From: JBHPGW01 sp042569785 | GTDB taxonomy: Bacteria; Planctomycetota; Phycisphaerae; Sedimentisphaerales; Anaerobacaceae | Assembly: GCA_042569785.1 (NCBI GenBank) | Contig: JBHPGW010000004.1 | Location: forward strand, 16,937 to 80,936 | Reading direction: 5' to 3' | DNA: 64,000 bases | In this document: one piece after another, positions 48,228-57,677 of the stretch | How positions within the stretch are numbered: position 1 is the stretch's first letter | How the letters are laid out: each line of letters opens with the position of its first letter | Made by a program: the position numbers and the translations under genes | The notes under the pieces: model-generated | Seen by the model: the letters and a program-made list of their open reading frames with translations, nothing else | Database searches by the model: none | Told to the model about the DNA's origin: nothing

Positions 48228-49529
48228 TTATTCATGACGAAGCGATTCGATCGGGTCCATATTCGCTGCTCGGTAAGCCGGATACATTCCAAATATTATT
48301 CCGATTAGTGCGCTGATACCAAATGCCAATATCAACGATCCGCTCGTAATGATCGTTTGCATGTTTGCGAAGTAAGTAACACAAAACGGGATCACAACTC
48401 CAAGAACGGTACCCAAAATTCCGCCGATAAATGTCAATAGCAGAGTCTCCGAGAGAAACTGAACAATGATATCATGTTTTTTAGCGCCAAGCGCTCGGCG
48501 AATTCCGATCTCTCGCGTCCGCTCACTGACCGTTGCCAGCATAATATTCATAATACCTATTCCGCCAACAAGAAGTGAGATCGCCGCGATAGAGCCAAGA
48601 ACAATACTGTAGATACGTTTCCTACGCTCCGCTTCCCGCAGCAATTCCAAAGGGACTATTATCTGATAGTCCTGCTTATCTTCATGAAGTCGGCTCAGCA
48701 ATGCGTTTAGTATATTACGCATCGGAAGAACCTGCTCAGCCGAGTCAACTTTGACGGTTATTTTTTGAAGTTCCACTTTTTCGGCACTGCGACTTCCTCC
48801 GCTTATACTAAACGACAACTCTCCAAAGCGCACCTTCGCCGTTGTCAGCGGAATATAGACGTTGCCGATTGTCCCATTTCCTAAATCCATCTCTACGCCG
48901 CTATTACCGAAAGCACCTTTACTTAAAACCACTGTCGGCTTTCTGGCGATACCGACCACACGATAAAAATAACCCTGGATCTGAATATCCTTGCCGATCG
49001 GGTCATCGAAAGCAAAAATTGCCTTGGCGACCTGATCGTCAATAACACAAACACATTGCTGATGAGTAAGGTCGGCACTACTCAAAAAACGCCCTCGAAC
49101 CACACGGATCGCGGATATCTCGGTATACCACGGAATGGTACCGATGATCTTGATGGACGATCTGCGGTTAAGGTATCTTGCCTGCTGATCGATCTCCCGA
49201 ATCGGAACCGAAACTTCAATGTTGGGAATAGTGTGACGAATAGATTCGGCATCATTGTAAGTCAGTCCATAATTGCGAACTGTCTCAACCTCGCCGCTGT
49301 TTGTCTGCTGTTCAGGAGGCTTGGCCGTTTCAATGATCAGATTCGTACTGCCGAGTTGAGCGATCGCGTCCTGAGCCTCTTTGCTCGCCCCCTCGCCTAT
49401 CGCCAACATTGCGATAACCGAGCAAACACCAAAGACGATTCCCAGCATAGTCAAAATTGACCGAAGCCGATGAACCCAAAGACTCTTGATCCCTAACTTA
49501 ATCGTCCTTTTAATTTTGAACAACTGCAT
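48228..49529 (-). CDS. MacB-type ABC transporter permease
   Basis: A 433-residue inner-membrane protein of the MacB/FtsX type VII ABC superfamily. An N-terminal segment (about residues 18-42, LRSILTMLGIVFGVCSVIAML) is followed by a large periplasmic MacB-PCD domain, then three membrane segments near the C terminus with the conserved coupling region SERTREIGIRRALGAKK. The end YPAYRAANMDPIESLRHE is typical of the family. It is the last gene of a four-gene operon with its ATPase, a MacA/HlyD-type adaptor and a TolC-like outer-membrane protein, which together would export a peptide, macrolide or lipid-like molecule from the periplasm. Confidence 0.94.
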   Translation of the reverse strand: MQLFKIKRTIKLGIKSLWVHRLRSILTMLGIVFGVCSVIAMLAIGEGASKEAQDAIAQLGSTNLIIETAKPPEQQTNSGEVETVRNYGLTYNDAESIRHTIPNIEVSVPIREIDQQARYLNRRSSIKIIGTIPWYTEISAIRVVRGRFLSSADLTHQQCVCVIDDQVAKAIFAFDDPIGKDIQIQGYFYRVVGIARKPTVVLSKGAFGNSGVEMDLGNGTIGNVYIPLTTAKVRFGELSFSISGGSRSAEKVELQKITVKVDSAEQVLPMRNILNALLSRLHEDKQDYQIIVPLELLREAERRKRIYSIVLGSIAAISLLVGGIGIMNIMLATVSERTREIGIRRALGAKKHDIIVQFLSETLLLTFIGGILGTVLGVVIPFCVTYFANMQTIITSGSLILAFGISALIGIIFGMYPAYRAANMDPIESLRHE

Positions 49530-49531
49530 AA

Positions 49532-50233
49532 TTATCGGTTGCCGTTAAACTCTTGTCTTTCAATTCGCCCATCAAGAAGATGGATCGTCCGCTGCGCCTT
49601 GGCGGCGATATGCTCGTCATGGGTCACAACTATCAGCGTCTTACCCTGGCGATGCAGCTCGTCGAGTATACCAAGTATCTCAGCGCCGCTTTGCGAATCA
49701 AGATTACCCGTAGGCTCATCGGCCAGAATTATCGCGGGATCATTCGATAGCGACCTGGCGATAGCCACACGCTGCTGCTGACCGCCGCTCAATTCCCATG
49801 GACGATGTTTGAGCCTGTCGCCGAGTCCGACCATCTCCGCTAATTCACGCGCACGGGCAAAGCTCTTATGTTCGCTTATCCCCTGGTAGTACATCGGGAT
49901 CTCGATATTTTCAATTACATTAAGCTGAGCGATAAGATTATAAGATTGGAAAATAAACCCGATCCTCAAGCCGCGGATCGTTGACAGTTCATCATCGTCG
50001 AGTTTCGAGACGTCTTCATCTGCCAATATATAACTGCCATTCGTAGGCTTATCCAGACATCCCAACACATTGAGCAGGGTCGATTTACCCGAGCCGCTCG
50101 GACCCATGATCGCGACATATTCACCACGCTGAATATCTAAATTCAGTTCACGAAGCGCAAAAAGCTCATATTCACCGATTTGGTAAACCTTATTAACGTT
50201 TTGGATACTAACTACTGACATATACCGACCCAC
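49532..50233 (-). CDS. MacB/LolD-type ABC ATPase
   Basis: A 233-residue ATPase with Walker A GPSGSGKSTLLN (near residues 43-54), the signature LSGGQQQRVAIA, Walker B IILADEPTGNLD and the H-loop VVTHDEH. These are the classical LolD/MacB sequence. The start may be ATG 50233 or Met5 at 50221. It lies two bases upstream of the permease and directly after the adaptor gene. In other genomes MacB is one fused ATPase-permease; here the two halves are separate genes, as in many planctomycetes and Firmicutes. Confidence 0.95.
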   Translation of the reverse strand: MGRYMSVVSIQNVNKVYQIGEYELFALRELNLDIQRGEYVAIMGPSGSGKSTLLNVLGCLDKPTNGSYILADEDVSKLDDDELSTIRGLRIGFIFQSYNLIAQLNVIENIEIPMYYQGISEHKSFARARELAEMVGLGDRLKHRPWELSGGQQQRVAIARSLSNDPAIILADEPTGNLDSQSGAEILGILDELHRQGKTLIVVTHDEHIAAKAQRTIHLLDGRIERQEFNGNR

Positions 50234-50235
50234 TA

Positions 50236-51852
50236 TTATTTTTCTTCGGTTAATCGTGGTGGATTGAGTAACACTTTTTCACCTTCACTCAAACCGCTTT
50301 TGATCTCGACAAAGTTCTCGTTGAACGCTCCTGTTTCAACTTCTCGCTGCTCAGAGCCTTTGCCGTTGGAAACGAAGCAGACTTTTTTACCCTCAACATT
50401 GATCACCGCCTGGATCGGAACATTAATTACATCTTTGAGTTGCTCTATTATAACTTCGACTTTAGCACTCATTCCCGTCTTAAGAAATTCATACGTACCT
50501 TCGATGCTAACGTCTGTAGAGTAGACTTTAAGATCAGGGTTGAGCCATTCCTCAGGATCCGCCATAGGCGCCTTTTTCAGCACTTTGCCGGTAAAGCTTT
50601 TTTCCGGAAAGGCCGGCACCATGATTTTTGCCAGCTGTCCAAGCCGAATCTTATCGACCCAGGTCTCATGAACCTTGATCTCGACCTTCATTTCAGATGA
50701 GTCTGGTATCGAAATGATTTTTTGACGTTCTCGAATTTCAGCGCCTATCTCGATGGGCCTGTTTCTCCGTTCCCATCTGCCGCCCATACTTGACGCATAG
50801 ACTACTTCACCCGGCGATGGTGCTCTGATTATACAAGCTTTAAATTGCTTTTCCCACTTCTCCAGGCGCTCGGTCTGTAACGAGTACGTTGCCTTTTTGC
50901 TCTCAAGCTGGGCCAGAGCCTGGGCAAGCTTCGAACGGGCGCGGGCCAGAGTCCGGTCAAGTTCCCGCTTGGATTCTTCATAATCGGTCAGCAGTTTCTC
51001 TGCTTCTTTGCGAAACTCGTATTTTACAAACAGATCTTTCGCTGTTCTGGCCTGCTCTTTTTGGATATGACGTCGCTGCAAGTCCAGCTTGTCACCTTCC
51101 AGCTCGATCTCGGCCACATATTTGTTATCGAAAAGTTCCTGCGTACCCTCCAACTTATCTGCCGCACGGGCAAGTTCAGCCTCTGCCAGAGAAATATTGG
51201 CGTTTAATTCACGAAGTTTCTGCAAAGCCTCACCGCCAAGATTTGGGTCGTTATTGGGGTCATAGATAAGCGACGCGAAATCTACCTTGCCGGCACCGGG
51301 TGTTTTTGCCAGAGAAATAAGTCTTCCAGACACGATCTTGCCAAGGTATTTCTGAAGATCCATCAAAGCGAATCGAACCTTCATTTCCCCTGCCTGAATG
51401 TCACTGTCATTTTGCTTCTTCTGAATATCAAGGCTTTCATTCGCATCGGTATAACTCGCTGAGGCCGTCAGATATGTGATCTTCTGCTGGGTCAATTTTT
51501 GCTTTATATCCGACGAATCCAGTTCTACCAGTATCATCCCTTTATTAACATCTTCTGCTGTAATACAGGTGCCCTCATCGACAATACTGATTATCGTCGT
51601 CCTGCCTTCAACTTCAGACTTAAGATCGACCGAATTGAGCGCCTTAATGTCACCGGGCTCTGTTACACTGATAGTCAGGTCGCTTCGCATCACAGTAAAC
51701 GTCCCAGCTTGCTTAGCTGAATTATCCGATTTACCCTTGACTGTTGTCAAAAAGACAGCACCGCCAATGCCGGCAACAATAATACAAACGATCAAGCCGA
51801 TCACCAGCTTCCTGATTAATCCCGTTTTACCACTAGTTTTTTTATTCTTCAT
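50236..51852 (-). CDS. HlyD/MacA-family periplasmic adaptor
   Basis: A 538-residue membrane-anchored adaptor. An N-terminal segment lies near residues 12-35, then beta-barrel/lipoyl parts and a long coiled-coil hairpin (about 100-330) with repeated Leu/Ala-rich heptads such as RARSKLAQALAQLESKK. The returning half contains IRAPSPGEVVYA, a lipoyl-like strand, and the barrel strand VKIHETWVDKIRLGQ. The hairpin is longer than in E. coli MacA (371 residues), so the channel spanned may be larger. I start at ATG 51852; the frame continues 12 bases upstream into a repeat. It should link the inner-membrane MacB-type pump to the TolC-like protein. Confidence 0.9.
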   Translation of the reverse strand: MKNKKTSGKTGLIRKLVIGLIVCIIVAGIGGAVFLTTVKGKSDNSAKQAGTFTVMRSDLTISVTEPGDIKALNSVDLKSEVEGRTTIISIVDEGTCITAEDVNKGMILVELDSSDIKQKLTQQKITYLTASASYTDANESLDIQKKQNDSDIQAGEMKVRFALMDLQKYLGKIVSGRLISLAKTPGAGKVDFASLIYDPNNDPNLGGEALQKLRELNANISLAEAELARAADKLEGTQELFDNKYVAEIELEGDKLDLQRRHIQKEQARTAKDLFVKYEFRKEAEKLLTDYEESKRELDRTLARARSKLAQALAQLESKKATYSLQTERLEKWEKQFKACIIRAPSPGEVVYASSMGGRWERRNRPIEIGAEIRERQKIISIPDSSEMKVEIKVHETWVDKIRLGQLAKIMVPAFPEKSFTGKVLKKAPMADPEEWLNPDLKVYSTDVSIEGTYEFLKTGMSAKVEVIIEQLKDVINVPIQAVINVEGKKVCFVSNGKGSEQREVETGAFNENFVEIKSGLSEGEKVLLNPPRLTEEK

Positions 51853-51880
51853 TCTAAATTCCAAATTCTAAATTCTATTT
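51850..51880. repeat. AAATTC-rich short-period repeat between adaptor and TolC-like genes
   Basis: The word ATTCTAAATTC recurs with a period of about ten bases. It spans the adaptor start codon and the end of the TolC-like gene. Similar short-period elements occur elsewhere in the window. Confidence 0.5.
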
Positions 51881-53506
51881 CCACATCCCGTCAGGGGCAA
51901 CCTGTAATACACCGATATCACTGAAAAAGTTCAACTTAGCGATAGTATGATCGACCAACGCTGCCGTTAACGCGTTTTCCGCCTCTATCAAGGCGTCCTG
52001 TGATTCAAGCACATCGCGAGTTTTCGCGCGACCGGTTTTGAGCAGCATAGGCATACTTTCAACACGTTTACGCGCCAGTTCAAGCCCGATCTTACGAATC
52101 TTGTAAAGTTTCGCTGCCTCGTCCAGCTCCCTGTAACTTTGCCGAACCTGCAACTTAACCCTGTCTTCGGCCTCCTGGTAATCTCGCCGAATCTGTTCCA
52201 GCAATATCAACGACTCACGATAAATATTACGCTCTTCTTTGCGATCTAAAGGCAGATCCGACTCAACCCCGAGACTATAAATGCCGCGTTCAAATTCCAG
52301 CTTACCGTAATTGGTTTTACCCGCCGATGCCACATTCAAACCTCCTACCAGGTTCAAGCCGCCATCGAGACCATCGATCGCCACAACTATCTTGCGAACC
52401 GCGTCTTCGACCCTGTCAGCACTGTTAGCCAGGTCAAGCCGCCCAAGAAGACCGGTCTCGACCGCCATCTCCTGACTATACTCAGGCTGACTTATGCCGA
52501 TCTCTTCCAATGCCTTTAGCTCGTTACTATCCAGATCAACATCCGCGTCTGTCGGCAGAGCCAGTAGTATTTTAAATTCATCCAGCCTCTGTTTATATCT
52601 TTGCTCTTCACTAATAAACCTGTCTCGAGCATCGAGTTCTCTTTGTTCTGCCTGGTCAACTTCAAACCAAGGCGTTCGACCTGTTTCTGCTTCCTTTTCA
52701 GACCGCTTCCTAAGTTCGACACGCCTTTGATAATTATTCCAGGCGTTTGTAACAACATTATTCTGCTGCAGAACACGATAATAACCCGACACTATCGTAA
52801 CCACAAACGTCTTGCGAAAACGGTTAAACGTTCGGATCTGATACAGTGCGTTTCTTTCAGCCTGTGTCAACTGCTCCTGAACTACGTCACGACTACTGCC
52901 GCGAAGCAAAGGAACTGTTACCGTTGTTCTCAAAACAGAAGCGAGCGTAGTCCGCGGATCGCCGGTAAGAAATCGCGCCCAGTCCACTGCGATACTCGTC
53001 GTGATAAACGCACCGTCAGCAAGCAGCTGCTCAAAACCAAGCTCAGTATCAGCGTTTAACTGTTCTTCTCTGTCGCCGCTCGAATTGCGACCCTCGCCTT
53101 CCTTTAAGTATTTACCGTCGATAGTGCCAAACCATTGCCGCGCAAAATCATGCCGAACAAGAGTCAGATCAAGAGCTTGAAAATAAAGCTCTTCCTTTTG
53201 GGTTTGATATTCACGGTTGCTCGCCGTAGCTATAGCCACCGCCTCTGCAAGAGAGATGATCCCTGTCTTTGCTGCCGGGACATCGAGCCGGATATCGTTA
53301 GGCGATGGTTCAACATCACTTACCGTATAATTAACTTTTTCCCCGAATTCATCACTCCATTTATTATCGATGATCGAATACACTTCTTTGTCTGCCTGGA
53401 TTTTATATTCTTCTTTAGTCTTGCACCCGCTCAGCGCAGAGATACACCACAGCGCGCATAGCGCAATGAAAAAATATCTTATTGTAATTCTCACCACGGC
53501 AAACAT
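51875..53506 (-). CDS. TolC-family outer-membrane efflux lipoprotein
   Basis: A 543-residue exported protein with a lipoprotein signal ending SALSGC. Outer-membrane factor features are long amphipathic helices in two repeats (helices near residues 150-330 and 390-530), with motifs such as RQWFGTIDGKYL and DVLESQDALIEAENALTAALVDH near the end. I use ATG 53506 because the frame before it (to 53563) has no signal-peptide sense. It is the first gene of the efflux operon, followed by adaptor, ATPase and permease. Together they resemble MacAB-TolC, with the outer-membrane channel inside the operon. Confidence 0.88.
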   Translation of the reverse strand: MFAVVRITIRYFFIALCALWCISALSGCKTKEEYKIQADKEVYSIIDNKWSDEFGEKVNYTVSDVEPSPNDIRLDVPAAKTGIISLAEAVAIATASNREYQTQKEELYFQALDLTLVRHDFARQWFGTIDGKYLKEGEGRNSSGDREEQLNADTELGFEQLLADGAFITTSIAVDWARFLTGDPRTTLASVLRTTVTVPLLRGSSRDVVQEQLTQAERNALYQIRTFNRFRKTFVVTIVSGYYRVLQQNNVVTNAWNNYQRRVELRKRSEKEAETGRTPWFEVDQAEQRELDARDRFISEEQRYKQRLDEFKILLALPTDADVDLDSNELKALEEIGISQPEYSQEMAVETGLLGRLDLANSADRVEDAVRKIVVAIDGLDGGLNLVGGLNVASAGKTNYGKLEFERGIYSLGVESDLPLDRKEERNIYRESLILLEQIRRDYQEAEDRVKLQVRQSYRELDEAAKLYKIRKIGLELARKRVESMPMLLKTGRAKTRDVLESQDALIEAENALTAALVDHTIAKLNFFSDIGVLQVAPDGMWK

Positions 53507-53673
53507 AAGAAAACCCTTCTCCGAACAGATTGCCCGCCTTGCGCAAACCCTCCATGTAGACATCCCTTATTATATAGCAAAAAATCACGAAAAACAAGAT
53601 AATTCCCTGTTTTCGCCAGATACCGCCCCCTAACGTCCTATAAAACCGATAGTTAACCCCCAACTGTCAGCCT

Positions 53674-55899
53674 TTAACGATCAACTGCGGGCTCAACCAA
53701 AAAGTCTTCCGCAAAAAATTCGGCCCTCTCGGGATCAATTCGCTTAACCATCGGCAAAAGCAGCTTTTCGCCAACCCCGCATTGACCCTGCGCTGTGTTT
53801 ATAGAAACAGTTACACTGCTCTTGCCAACATTATGAATTTCAACCGTTTGGTTGCGAGCAGCGAACATTTCGATATCATGTTTGCCCTTACCGACCTTCC
53901 AACTATTAATATCAACACACTTATCGCCCGCTATTATCAACACGCCATCTTTTTCATAAGCAAGCCGAAGATCGTTACTGCCCACAGTAAACTCATTTGT
54001 AATTTGCCCACCGATCCACAGCCGACAAAGACTGTTATTATCAGGGTCAGTATTAAGCAGATAAACCACGTTATACTCCGGCTCACCAGCAGCTTTATTG
54101 CTGTACACCGCGTAACGGATCCGGTCACTGCCCAGAAGACGAAATTCTCCCTGCTCGCCCGCAAGAACCACACGCAGAATATCACCTGCGAATTTGTTAA
54201 GCCCTTCGTCACCGGGATACTCCCACGCCGTCACAAGAAACGCTGTACCTTTGCCAAGCGAATTCTCGATAAGTACAGGCCGAGCAGCAACCTCCTGCTT
54301 TGTCACATAGTAATAGTCCGACCACCCGCTGATAACACGTCCCGTTGTCACCTCTACATTCGCCGGCGTATAATCACCTATAAAACGAGGATCGGTTTTG
54401 GTTCGCCACAATGGAAAACGATAAGACTCAAGCGAAGAATTAGTGATACACTTCATGCCTGCGACTGACTTTTGCCCTTTACCCGTAACCTTGACACCGA
54501 AAAGATCGGAAAAGTCACCACCTCGATAAAGCTTCAGATCGCTGGCTCTATCGACATGAGTGCTAAGTTGAGGCAGAAACATCACCAGGTGACCGCCGCC
54601 GGCAACATAACTCTTAAGCTTTTCATATATCTCATCGGTCATAGTATTCCAACTAAGAAACACCAGACTACTGTACTTTTGCAAAACATCCAAAGACGCT
54701 TCAATCGGCACGACATCATATTGACCGTATGGCGGATTGCCCGAAAAATCCATATCACCCTGAACAGTTTCTTTAGGCCAATCCTCTTTCCTGTAGAACT
54801 TATCGACCAGCCGCCACCCACGCTCAGCCGGCCCCTCTTTCCATTTGTCATCGTAATACTGGCCCCATGCATACGGATTCCACAAGCCGGGTGTACCATC
54901 ATATTTCCCGTACACAATACCAAGTGACACTTTCGGTCCGCCAGCAGGACGACGATGGATCTTAGCGAACTGCCATGTCTCGCGGACAACATCCCGAATA
55001 CGCCTAACATCCTTGTGCTCAAAGGGAAGATTGACATCCCTGCCGGTGTTTAAATATTTATAGTGCCCCGATTCCGGATAGATAAAACCAGCTCCACTGA
55101 TATACGAATAAAACACACTATTTCGCCAACGCTTCTGGTAAAGTTCATCAAAACTCATCCCACCGTAAGCTTGTATTGCTATATGAGCGCCCCAATTTTT
55201 ATCGAACGCCCGGGCCGCACCGCGGATCGCAGAATGCATCAAATGCGGGTCGCCCGGCATAACTTCAAGCAAAAGAACATCGATACCAGCTGCCACATGA
55301 TGCTTGAACACCAGCGACGAATCCACATTCAGCAGCGTCCCGCCGCTAGCCTGATCACGTTCATAGGTCAGCCTATCCTTACAGTAATCAAGATACGCCT
55401 TTTCAGCTTGATCCACTGTTTCACAGCGAGGAAGATTCTTCCAGCTGTTAACTTTACGATCGATAGTATAAGCCTTGGGCCAATAAAGCACTCCACCGAT
55501 TTCGCCGATGCACCATCTGCCATAATAATAATCCCCCGCCGCCGATATTATCTCGTCAAATCCGGCCTTTCCATAATTACGCTCAAGGTTTTGCTCATTT
55601 GCACCGCGTCTGGTCAGTCCCCAGAACATCAGGTATATCTCATTTTCCCTGCAGTAACGCGCAATTGCCAGCCCATCTTGCTTGTCAGCAGGGACTCCCA
55701 TAACCACCAATTCGCCCAGCCTTATTTTCTTGTTAAGCTGAACTGTCGGCAGAGTTCTATCGATACTTGAACCTATAAGCACCTCTCTATTATCAGCTTC
55801 GATAGCTTTTAAAGGCTTTGCAAAAGTCCCTGCACCCAAAACGATCACCAAAACACTAACTGTTACCAATAAGAAGAAAACGTTTACATTTTTAAACAT
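53674..55899 (-). CDS. Large exported protein, putative glycan-active
   Basis: A 741-residue protein with a signal peptide (residues 1-27, cleaved near AGTFA-K). The first half (about 80-400) has barrel-like strands: YLMFWGLTRRG, GEIGGVLYW, GIDVLLLEVMPGDP and HIAIQAYGG, where Glu residues in EIGG and LEVMPG could be catalytic. The middle (about 400-560) looks like a glutamine-amidotransferase-like/trimerisation domain of GH42-type enzymes (YSSLVFLSWNTM, VAGGGHLVMF). The C-terminal part is beta-rich. I infer a glycoside-hydrolase-like enzyme, without a family assignment. It is separate from the efflux operon by 168 bases and diverges from dprA. Confidence 0.5.
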   Translation of the reverse strand: MFKNVNVFFLLVTVSVLVIVLGAGTFAKPLKAIEADNREVLIGSSIDRTLPTVQLNKKIRLGELVVMGVPADKQDGLAIARYCRENEIYLMFWGLTRRGANEQNLERNYGKAGFDEIISAAGDYYYGRWCIGEIGGVLYWPKAYTIDRKVNSWKNLPRCETVDQAEKAYLDYCKDRLTYERDQASGGTLLNVDSSLVFKHHVAAGIDVLLLEVMPGDPHLMHSAIRGAARAFDKNWGAHIAIQAYGGMSFDELYQKRWRNSVFYSYISGAGFIYPESGHYKYLNTGRDVNLPFEHKDVRRIRDVVRETWQFAKIHRRPAGGPKVSLGIVYGKYDGTPGLWNPYAWGQYYDDKWKEGPAERGWRLVDKFYRKEDWPKETVQGDMDFSGNPPYGQYDVVPIEASLDVLQKYSSLVFLSWNTMTDEIYEKLKSYVAGGGHLVMFLPQLSTHVDRASDLKLYRGGDFSDLFGVKVTGKGQKSVAGMKCITNSSLESYRFPLWRTKTDPRFIGDYTPANVEVTTGRVISGWSDYYYVTKQEVAARPVLIENSLGKGTAFLVTAWEYPGDEGLNKFAGDILRVVLAGEQGEFRLLGSDRIRYAVYSNKAAGEPEYNVVYLLNTDPDNNSLCRLWIGGQITNEFTVGSNDLRLAYEKDGVLIIAGDKCVDINSWKVGKGKHDIEMFAARNQTVEIHNVGKSSVTVSINTAQGQCGVGEKLLLPMVKRIDPERAEFFAEDFLVEPAVDR

Positions 55900-56012
55900 A
55901 ACGCAGGACCTCCTTTATACACGGATTTTTTGAAACTGTTGCGACACCACAAAACCATAATAATCATATACCACCATTTTTTCAAGAATATTTAAGCAAG
56001 TCACATTTTTTA

Positions 56013-56040
56013 TTGACTGTCACTGATTATCCGCTAAAAT
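56013..56040 (+). promoter_or_regulatory. Sigma-70-type promoter of dprA
   Basis: TTGACT (56013-56018) and TAAAAT (56035-56040) are separated by 16 bases. The predicted leader is about 26 bases. No strong Shine-Dalgarno sequence precedes ATG 56073. Confidence 0.6.
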
Positions 56041-56072
56041 TCACATAACTTTTTGTTTCTCGAAACCAGATT

Positions 56073-57227
56073 ATGAAAAAGCAACAAAAACATTCGCCGG
56101 ATATCGAAAAATGGCTCAAGCTCATCCGAGCCAAAAACGTCGGTGCAACCACTTTCGCCAGACTGCTGGACTATTTCGGTTCAGTCGACAAAGCTTTAGG
56201 TGCCTCGGTCAGTGAACTAACCCACGTCGAAGGCATAGGCAACAAAACCGCCGAGCAGATCGCCGCCACACGAGACAGCTTCGACACCAAAGCAGAACTA
56301 AAACTCGCAGACAAGCTCGACGTCTGGATGATAAACTTCAACGATCCCAGATACCCGCTGACTTTAAAACGCATCTACGACCCGCCGCCAGTGCTCTACG
56401 TAAAAGGTACCCTCGAAAAAGCAGACAATCTCTGCGTCGCGATAGTAGGCTCTCGCAGATGCAGCCTCTATGGCTCCGAGCAGGCCTCAAGATTCGCACA
56501 TCTGCTAAGCTCAGCCGGAGTCACCATCTGCTCAGGGATGGCTCGCGGCATCGATACCGCCGCACACATCGGAGCACTCAAAGCAAAGGGCAGAACCATC
56601 GCCGTACAGGGCTGCGGACTCGCCAATATCTTCCCACCGGAAAACAAAAAGCTCTTCAAGCAAATACCAAAATCCGGAGCATGTGTCAGTGAACTGCCGC
56701 TGAGTTACGAACCGATCTCTGAAAACTTCCCGCCGAGAAACAGAATAATCGCAGGCCTGTCACTGGCAACCTTAGTCATCGAAGCAGCCTCACGCTCCGG
56801 CGCTCTGATCACCGCAGACATGGCCATGGAAAATGGCAGAGAAGTTATGGCCGTACCAGGAAAGATCGATTCCCCATTGAGCCGAGGAACCAATCGACTA
56901 CTAAAACAAGGCGCCAAGCTCGTCGAAAACATCGATGACGTTATGGAGGCCCTAAACGATATAGGCCACCAGATTAAAAACCACGTAACAACCGCCGCCT
57001 CACAAGCTGCCGAAGTTATAAATGCGCCTTTATTCGATGTCAGCATGCTCAATTTAAGCGATGCCGAAAGGGAAATTTACGACTGCTTAAACTCAGAACC
57101 CGTACACCTCGAACAGTTGATCGCAGAAGCCGACTTGGCACCAGGCTCGGTCAACGCCGCACTAATATCTCTACGCCTAAAAGGACTGATTAAACAACTA
57201 CCAGGAAACCTCTTCCTAAGAAAATAA
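56073..57227 (+). CDS. dprA: DNA-processing protein DprA
   Basis: DprA loads RecA onto incoming single-stranded DNA in natural transformation. The 384-residue protein has an N-terminal helical SAM-like part (about 1-80), the Rossmann-type core with AIVGSRRCSLYG, SGMARGIDTAAHIGAL, GCGLANIFPPENKKL, NFPPRNRIIAGLS and SGALITADMAMENGR, and a C-terminal winged helix (from about 320) typical of longer DprA. All core motifs are present. It stands alone, and its 3' end overlaps the convergent phosphoesterase-domain gene by 12 bases. Prepilin-like genes downstream do not by themselves show competence, although DprA is consistent with DNA uptake. Confidence 0.95.
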   Translation: MKKQQKHSPDIEKWLKLIRAKNVGATTFARLLDYFGSVDKALGASVSELTHVEGIGNKTAEQIAATRDSFDTKAELKLADKLDVWMINFNDPRYPLTLKRIYDPPPVLYVKGTLEKADNLCVAIVGSRRCSLYGSEQASRFAHLLSSAGVTICSGMARGIDTAAHIGALKAKGRTIAVQGCGLANIFPPENKKLFKQIPKSGACVSELPLSYEPISENFPPRNRIIAGLSLATLVIEAASRSGALITADMAMENGREVMAVPGKIDSPLSRGTNRLLKQGAKLVENIDDVMEALNDIGHQIKNHVTTAASQAAEVINAPLFDVSMLNLSDAEREIYDCLNSEPVHLEQLIAEADLAPGSVNAALISLRLKGLIKQLPGNLFLRK

Positions 57228-57575
57228 CAACCACCTTTCACCCTCAACCAACGTCAGGGTAAAATCCCCTTTTAATATCCGCCCATCCAGACTAAGTTCG
57301 AGCTGTCCGTTTTGATTATTTGTGATTTTGTATGTCCCGGCTTCCACTATTTCGACACGACCGGCACCTTTATTTACCGGCCCCTGATATGTGAGAAATT
57401 TTTTCGGATGGTCGAATATCTTTTCAGCATTAGCCGTTTCTGCGAGCAATTGTCCAGGCCCCTTATCAAGCCGGTACGTCTCCAGAACATCCGTCTGCTC
57501 GAGCATCAGATCCCAGTGAACATCCGCCCCCGAACGATGTTCTTGGATTACGAATTTTCTGTTATCATCAGCCAT
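57216..57575 (-). CDS. Stand-alone LigD-type 3'-phosphoesterase domain protein
   Basis: A 119-residue protein resembling the phosphoesterase domain of LigD, which trims 3' DNA or RNA ends in NHEJ. It begins with the signature-like VIQEHRSGADVHWDLMLEQ, corresponding to the usual QEH...LHYDFRLE, and has FDHPKKFLTYQG and GRILKGDFTLTLVEG in order. Compared with characterised LigD, an active-site arginine appears to be Met and a Tyr after the HP motif is Phe, while both histidines and the aspartate remain. No ligase or polymerase domain is attached and Ku is not nearby. Free-standing versions occur in bacteria; activity is uncertain. It overlaps the dprA 3' end. Confidence 0.75.
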   Translation of the reverse strand: MADDNRKFVIQEHRSGADVHWDLMLEQTDVLETYRLDKGPGQLLAETANAEKIFDHPKKFLTYQGPVNKGAGRVEIVEAGTYKITNNQNGQLELSLDGRILKGDFTLTLVEGERWLLFS

Positions 57576-57588
57576 TTTGTTCCTGACA

Positions 57589-57626
57589 AAAAAAAACGGG
57601 CCCGCACTTTAAAAGCACGGACCCGA
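57589..57626 (-). terminator. Terminator after the first prepilin gene
   Basis: CGGGCCCG (57598-57605) and CGGACCCG (57619-57626) pair with one mismatch around a 13-base loop; on the minus strand nine T (57589-57597) follow. It forms the 3' end of tandem-repeat unit A. Confidence 0.75.
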
Positions 57627-57677
57627 AATTAATCGATTTAACTGTTTAATTCAAGGCTCGTCATAAATTAGCGAACA

